Shown here: one piece after another, positions 47,576 through 64,000 of the stretch
How the letters are laid out: each line of letters starts with the position of its first letter
How positions within the stretch are numbered: the stretch's first letter is position 1
Source of the DNA: Nectonema munidae
Taxonomy: Eukaryota; Nematomorpha; Nectonematoida; Nectonematidae
DNA length: 64,000 nt
Direction of reading: 5' to 3'
Assembly: GCA_030549495.1 (NCBI GenBank)
Contig: JAUIRK010000664.1
Coordinates: 395,001-459,000, forward strand
The notes under the pieces: model-generated
Told to the model about the DNA's origin: nothing
Databases searched by the model: none
What the model saw: the letters and a program-made list of their open reading frames with translations, nothing else
Made by a program: the position numbers and the translations under genes

Positions 47576-49011
47576 TCTCATCAATTAAAATTTTGATTGA
47601 CATTGCCCAAAAAGTAAGCATGATTTTAAAAAAATTTAAACTATAAAGTGTTATGTCTTTAAAACTGTATATATTTATAAATTTTCAAACGAGTATATAA
47701 TATAGAACCAAAATTATAGGCTTAACTACAGATACTGTCAGAATTTTGCTGAAAAAGTTAAACTTTTGGTTTTGATTGACAGATTTAGACATGAAAAGGT
47801 CATTCAACTGCCATTAAAATGGTATCAAAAGATGCAGCTATCAATTTTAGCCACCCCTGTCACTGATAGGGTTAAAGCAGCGTCAGACGGAACAAGAACT
47901 TCAGGCCACCAAACGCTTACACATTGTGGCATCAGAACTTTCTGCTGCTAGACTGGAGTCTACATCGTTTACAAAAGTAATTTGTACAGGTTGCGATACA
48001 TTTGGTGACAAATGAATCCGTGATATGGATGGTCAGAAAGAAGATCACATATCGCTGTATAAGTTAGCAGAAAAAATATTGAGGAGATGTTGGCGATTTA
48101 AAAAATTTGTAAGGTCACCCAACAGCAAATGACAGAAGGAGTTTTAAAAACGCGCTGGATGACTGCCTACAGTTGATTCTGCTTTGACACAACAGTTGCA
48201 AATACTGGAGTCGATCTACAAAGGCGCTTTCAAGATTCCTCAGCATCATTTGGATTGTCGAATTATTTTGTGGAATCTCTAACTTATTCTTTGCGCTAAA
48301 TATACTCTCAATGTCAGCTCATGAAAAATCAGAGCGATATCCCTTAACACTGGTTAAAATTAATGAATATTTTGTCTCAGTCATTGAAAAGCAACTAAAA
48401 GTATCGCAAACGTAGAGGTGGTTAGCGAGATCATCGTACTGGTCTTCTTAATGGTCACGACAAACGTAGCCATCCAGCATCATGGTCCTTAAGCATATCA
48501 ACGAGCAAGAGGATAGCCAAAAGAATTTATTGTCTTGAGAGATTTTTTGTGGTCTGACGACTAAGCATGAGATCAAGCCACTTCTTAGGATAAATGTATT
48601 TGTTGTTATTGTCTACTTCCACAAATCTTTAAAAATGCATTTTATCTTGACTAGCTTTCAAATGGATCATAATTACAAGGTCCTGACAAACGGTGTGTAT
48701 CATAAACTTTGGATATACCAAACTGACAATAGAAGCGTGTTTTTCACAGGCCAAACTGCAAAAGGTTCTAAACGGCACATAAATTCCAAAGGCCGAATCA
48801 TCGTATACTTTGATGATTTGTGATTCCTATGTATAGGATGCAGGACAATGCTGAATACTTGAGAGTAAAAATAAACATTTATCTAATTACTAGATTATTC
48901 GACACCCACTATCCGATCCAATATTGATTAGAAGCTATCAGTTCATATCAAATAAATTGGTTAGGTGGATTGATTACTCTGTACTGAAATGCATTGTTTA
49001 AAATTAAATTT
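47576..49011. other. Unassigned, probably decayed mobile DNA
   Basis: Composition rises to near 40% GC around 47760-48500, with short plus-strand open stretches (for example IDRFRHEKVIQLPLKWYQKM at about 47780) broken by stops. It looks like an old coding element, but I cannot match it to a family. Confidence 0.35.
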
Positions 49012-49920
49012 TAAAATTTTCAGCCATGAAATGTTACTAAGCTCGATTATTAACACAGAAAAACAAAGAACCATCTTATATAATCTTCATATTCTACCTA
49101 CACATATATTCAGTCAGTAAAGTAAATTGTTTGAAAATTTATTTAGAACATGGGTCTATGAGTTGACAGGTATGTAGGAATCAATTTAATTTTGGCATTA
49201 AAAATAGAAATTGAAGGTTTAAAATTTTTGGAAAAAATATTCTACAAACCTTAAAAATTTATATAAATTAGATGTTCCATTCCCTAAGTTATACGCTAAA
49301 AATTACATGAAAATGAAATTATTTGTACTAAGTTTTATTAACAAAAATTTTAAGTAAAGAGAAAAAACTCTTTATAAAAAAAAGAAAGCTAAAACATTAT
49401 ATATACGATTATCTAAGAATAAAGTTGCTAGATATTTCATTTCTGGAATTAAGTCTAAATTTGCCCCTTCCCCGGACTACTTCAAGTTGGGGAGGGGGGG
49501 GGTGGCAAAACTCATTTTAATGGGGCCGGTACTATAAGAAAATATATAGGAGTTTCACAGGGGCAAAGAGCCTGGTTACGGTAATTAATAGGGATAAACC
49601 TTTTAAGCTTTAAATTATAGAGTTCTTGTATCGTTATGTGCTATAAAAAATGTAAGGGTTCTTGTACAAATTATTGGCTACATTACTGCCTCTGATTAAA
49701 TACGGCTCGAATTTGCATTACTATAGCAAAGAAGTGGGCGTTAATAAAAAAAATATTTTAAATATTCATTCTAATAATAAAAAAAAATATTTTAAATATT
49801 CATTCTAAGACAACTTTAAAACAAGAAAACTCACAAGACAAACAAGCCTTATAAATGCTATAAAAATATATAATTGAGAAGATCCCCCCCCCCCCCCCCC
49901 CCCCCGATTGTGCGCCCCTG
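49012..49920 (-). repeat. Dispersed 0.9-kb repeat, copy B
   Basis: Reverse-complement counterpart of 8427-9316. Near its 5' end (plus 49880-49906) it carries a pure C run of about 24 bases where copy A has a short mixed G/C stretch. A 36-bp segment, AAAAAAAATATTTTAAATAT with CATTCTAA, is tandemly duplicated at about 49746-49807. Confidence 0.8.
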
Positions 49921-50813
49921 GGGCACAGTTGATAAAAACCTTTGAGTTAAGGCAGCAAAAGATATGCTGAAGAGTGGGTAAATAATACGTCATCTAATCA
50001 CAAAATATTGAAATTTAAAATGAAGTACTAAAAAAGTAATTTTGAGATAAAAATGTATTAAAATATTATGAAGTTGAGAGTAATTGCAAATGTATATATG
50101 GATTTAGCATAATTGAAAATTTAGTAGCGCATAATTTAATAAAGTTCCACATTTTTCGAAAAATCCCCCGATCTACGAATACTAGAGTATGGGAGGATTT
50201 AAGGATACTAGAAATTCAAGAAGGCCCGACGATAACGCTGACAAATTTTCTTATAATCCAACATCAGGTTAGCGCCTGGCGATAGAAATGAACTCAGGTA
50301 AAATAAAGCAAATGAAAAAAAGAACATTATTATCGACGCCTGTGAGAGAAGGACTCAAGGAGCGTATGCAAACGAGATCAAAGCATTCGCAAAAGTACGT
50401 ATAAAACGACCCTCAAGAGAATCAAAAATGACGTCACAAATGCACGGAGGCAATGAGATGAAGCTGAACGTTGTGGGAATACTTTTGTTACCGAAAGTGT
50501 AATCGGTATACAAAAGTAAATTACATAGGTTCTTTTTGTTTAAAGATGAAAATTACAACAGCCAATAAATTTTCCTATGGATGGATAGATAGAGAATTAG
50601 TTTGCCAGCCAGGATTCGGTCAGTGCGTTAGTTGTGGTAGTCTTCATTACAAATGGCTCTACTCCCATTTCAATAATAAATTAAGCAATTGACCACTATA
50701 CTACGATTAAAAAGTTATTTATAAGCAAAGAAAAACTCACTGTCGCTGTTTGCCTACATTTTAAAGTAGAGATAGATTGTGGTAGTTCCATTTTAAGAAA
50801 ACGTCATAAGGTT
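49921..50813. other. Intergenic region 3' of CDC27
   Basis: Includes a somewhat GC-richer stretch at 50170-50470 with no recognised frame or repeat end. No canonical AATAAA was seen on the minus strand directly after the CDC27 stop; a variant signal may be used. Confidence 0.4.
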
Positions 50814-63103
<12,290 letters not shown>

Positions 63104-63145
63104 CTTCAAAATAAAAGAAAGTCAATGAATTATAAAAAATTCTTT

Positions 63146-64000
63146 CGACAGATAGCCTAGTGGGAGGTATCCGGTAATTTCATCGTGGTAATTTCATCGC
63201 ATAGTAAATTCATCGCGATGCAATACATCGTTGGTATTTTCATCGTCAAGTATTTTCATCGTATAGTGATTACATCGCGAGATTTATGGAGTAACCGCAT
63301 AATACGGCGCGCGCATTGTCAATGATTTTGAAAAACGTGACCTAAATGATTACCTTAAAGCGATTTTTTTAATTGTTTCAATTTTTCCAATTTGTAATGA
63401 ATTAGTTATCTCAATAATCTTTTTGAAATATGGAATAATTTATTACATATATAAATTGGTATTTTTTCCTTAAAAATAAAGTTTTTTATTAAAAAAAAAC
63501 AAATGATTATTTTTAGATATAATATACCAAATAATGACTGAAAAGTCGAAAGTTAAAATAGATAAGGAGGATTTTTATGAAACTAAAAAAACTTACATAT
63601 TATTTTTTTAATTAAATTTGATACTTTTTTTTAATTTTCCTTAAATATTAAGAAATTTAAACATATTTCAAGGCTATTTAATTCAGAAAGAGATATTGTT
63701 TTATAGCCTGATAATATGAAAACCTTATATTTAAGAATTAGTTTTTTATGATATTAGAACATTTACAAAAGTTCGTAATAAACTTAAAAAAATTATAAAG
63801 GGATATTTACAAAAAAACATTGAGCGTCAAGCATAAAATTAGTAAGATGTAATTACTGCACGATGAAAATACTTAACGATGAAAATACCAAAGATGTATT
63901 GAATCACGATGAATTTACTATGCGATGAAATTACCGCGATGAAATTACAGTGAACCCTAGTGGGAACGTAGGGTATTGATCCAGATGGTCAGGGTTAGAC
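63146..64000 (+). mobile_element. SINE head split by a MULE MITE, copy C
   Basis: Leaving out 63166-63956 and one copy of the duplication, the sequence reads CGACAGATAGCCTAGTGGGA then ACGTAGGGTATTGATCC, the same head as copies A and B. The insertion lies inside the A-box region. The SINE continues past the window end. Confidence 0.75.
63166..63956. mobile_element. MULE-type MITE, 791 bp, long inverted repeats
   Basis: Inverted ends of about 110 bp are some 90% alike and are built from repeated TTTCATCG or TTACATCG octamers (for example GGTAATTTCATCG and AGTAAATTCATCG). A perfect 9-bp duplication CTAGTGGGA lies at 63157-63165 and 63957-63965, the size expected of Mutator-like elements. The interior is AT-rich and non-coding. 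Confidence 0.92.

Overview
The window is AT-rich animal nuclear DNA. Two conserved multi-exon animal/eukaryotic genes with GT-AG introns sit in a background dense with transposon fossils. Low-GC introns, compact exons and the mix of hAT, piggyBac, MULE and CR1-like elements would suit an arthropod such as a copepod, but no sequence feature fixes the species. There are no bacterial operons, rRNA genes or complete tRNA genes.

Layout. 1-1433 is a C-rich minisatellite of about 65 units that runs off the left edge. 1.4-11.1 kb is gene-free and holds small DNA-transposon relics: a Harbinger-type MITE, a hAT MITE with a perfect 8-bp duplication, and a longer degraded hAT. 11.77-12.12 kb holds a small three-exon gene of unknown function. 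12.3-16.9 kb is a CR1-like LINE whose second reading frame (endonuclease plus reverse transcriptase) is open for more than 920 codons. 17-20 kb is a graveyard of other retroelement pieces.

21.0-41.9 kb is a CCDC6 homologue on the plus strand. I could build nine coding exons plus one alternative exon, all phase-consistent, with five exons alignable by eye to the vertebrate coiled-coil region. Its introns carry hAT, piggyBac, LINE and SINE insertions, and the apparent stop codon and polyadenylation signal of its last exon lie in piggyBac-like sequence. 42-50 kb has a piggyBac relic, a large inverted-repeat element, a short satellite-like array and one of two copies of a 0.9-kb dispersed repeat.

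50.8-63.1 kb is the 3' half of a CDC27 (APC3) homologue on the minus strand. Five exons encode the C-terminal TPR region and tail; upstream exons lie beyond the right edge. Its introns contain a MULE transposase relic, a hAT MITE, a TTAA-flanked piggyBac-type MITE, and a 280-bp ATC microsatellite enclosed by about 40-bp inverted repeats. At the right edge a 791-bp MULE-type MITE has split the A-box head of a tRNA-like SINE, leaving a clean 9-bp duplication.

CCDC6 (coiled-coil signalling scaffold) and CDC27 (APC/C core subunit) are independent genes on opposite strands with converging 3' ends; I see no sign that they work together. Almost everything else is mobile DNA. The least explained items are the edge minisatellite, the small three-exon gene, the alternative 3' exons of CCDC6 and the microsatellite-bearing inverted-repeat element.
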